Assembly: GCA_903917305.1 (NCBI GenBank)
Contig: CAIXAA010000733.1
Span: 1-14,274 of the forward strand
Length of the DNA: 14,274 nucleotides
Source of the DNA: an uncultured Myxococcales bacterium
GTDB lineage: Bacteria > Myxococcota_A > UBA9042
Reading direction: 5' to 3'
Shown one piece after another: positions 14,002 to 14,274 of the stretch (its first letter is position 1; each line of letters begins with the position of its first letter). The position numbers and the translations under genes are program-made. Under the pieces are notes generated by a model. That model was not told the DNA's origin. It made no database searches and worked only from the letters and a program-made list of their open reading frames with translations.

Positions 14002-14274
14002 ATGCGGAACCGGGCAAGCGGCAAGTGGGCGAGCATCCTGGCGTGCGGACTGTGGGCGATGGCGGGCTGCAGCAGCAGCGCCGGAACGAGCGACGCGAGC
14101 GTCGCGGTCCAGGACACGGCAACTGCGGATGTCGGCGGCGATCTCGGCCAGACCGACGTGCCCGCCGCAGCCGACGCGACGGCGACCGACAGCGCGAACC
14201 CGGTGGATGTGGCCGCGGATACGATCGCGCCTCAGCCGGGGGCGCTCGTGCTCAACGAAATTGGGGCCAAGGGC
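14002..14274 (+). CDS. Partial lipoprotein, probable lamin-tail (LTD) domain at its cut end
   Basis: The gene runs off the right edge; 91 codons are present. The ATG at 14002 has GAGGAG 6 nt upstream; in-frame ATG (13957) lacks it. The N-terminus is basic (MRNRASGKW), then hydrophobic, with lipobox AMAGC placing the lipidated Cys at residue 23. An Ala/Asp/Thr-rich tether of about 50 residues follows. The last visible residues, LVLNEIGAKG, are how lamin-tail domains commonly begin in myxobacterial surface proteins (the family usually continues with a DWIELYN-like stretch), but this is an inference from ten residues. A promoter at 13904-13931 probably drives it. It shares its architecture with the lipoproteins at the left edge and at 9490-10554. 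Function unknown. Confidence 0.8.
   Translation, partial: MRNRASGKWASILACGLWAMAGCSSSAGTSDASVAVQDTATADVGGDLGQTDVPAAADATATDSANPVDVAADTIAPQPGALVLNEIGAKG

Overview
The window is GC-rich, tightly packed chromosomal DNA with no RNA genes, CRISPR arrays, phage genes or insertion sequences. Three lipoproteins, two of them cut by the window edges, share one plan: a lipobox, then a long Ala/Asp/Val tether, then different Cys- or Trp-rich C-terminal modules. That style, together with a transglutaminase/Ig-like protein, a LolA-like sorting protein and an outer-membrane barrel, points to a diderm predator- or gliding-type lineage such as Myxococcota or its deltaproteobacterial relatives. This placement is inferred from protein style, not from a marker gene.

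Layout. Positions 1-6463 are all on the minus strand. In transcription order they are a secreted transglutaminase-like protein (4673-6463), a variant alanine racemase (3398-4612), a short DksA/TraR zinc-finger protein (2975-3301), a Tat-exported gluconate-2-dehydrogenase-subunit-3-like protein (2431-2970), its GMC flavin oxidoreductase partner (902-2434, ATGA overlap), a hairpin, and a partial lipoprotein (1-788). A plus-strand block follows, divergent from this: an APC amino-acid permease interrupted by one in-frame TAA (6549-7925), a spermidine-synthase-fold protein overlapping it by ATGA (7922-8587), and an SDR oxidoreductase with a strong ribosome binding site (8649-9488). A minus-strand pair comes next: an outer-membrane barrel (10569-12062) followed 14 bp later by a PKD-like lipoprotein (9490-10554). 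Between the barrel and the last plus-strand block lies a 130-bp REP-like palindromic element whose end carries the barrel's start codon. The last block is a tandem-duplicated S-adenosylmethionine-decarboxylase-like protein (12303-13106), a LolA-like lipoprotein-sorting protein (13124-13900), a sigma70-type promoter and a partial lipoprotein (14002 onward).

How they may work together. The small Tat subunit and the GMC enzyme almost certainly form one exported dehydrogenase. The barrel, its downstream lipoprotein and the LolA-like protein look like envelope parts. The most interesting item is the AdoMetDC-like protein: both halves align to each other, but only the C-terminal half keeps the Ser/His/Cys set, and the usual substrate motif after the His is changed. 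A spermidine-synthase-fold protein with altered polyamine-site residues lies about 4 kb away. Together they suggest a diverged pyruvoyl decarboxylase and possibly non-canonical amine chemistry, but nothing here proves a shared pathway.
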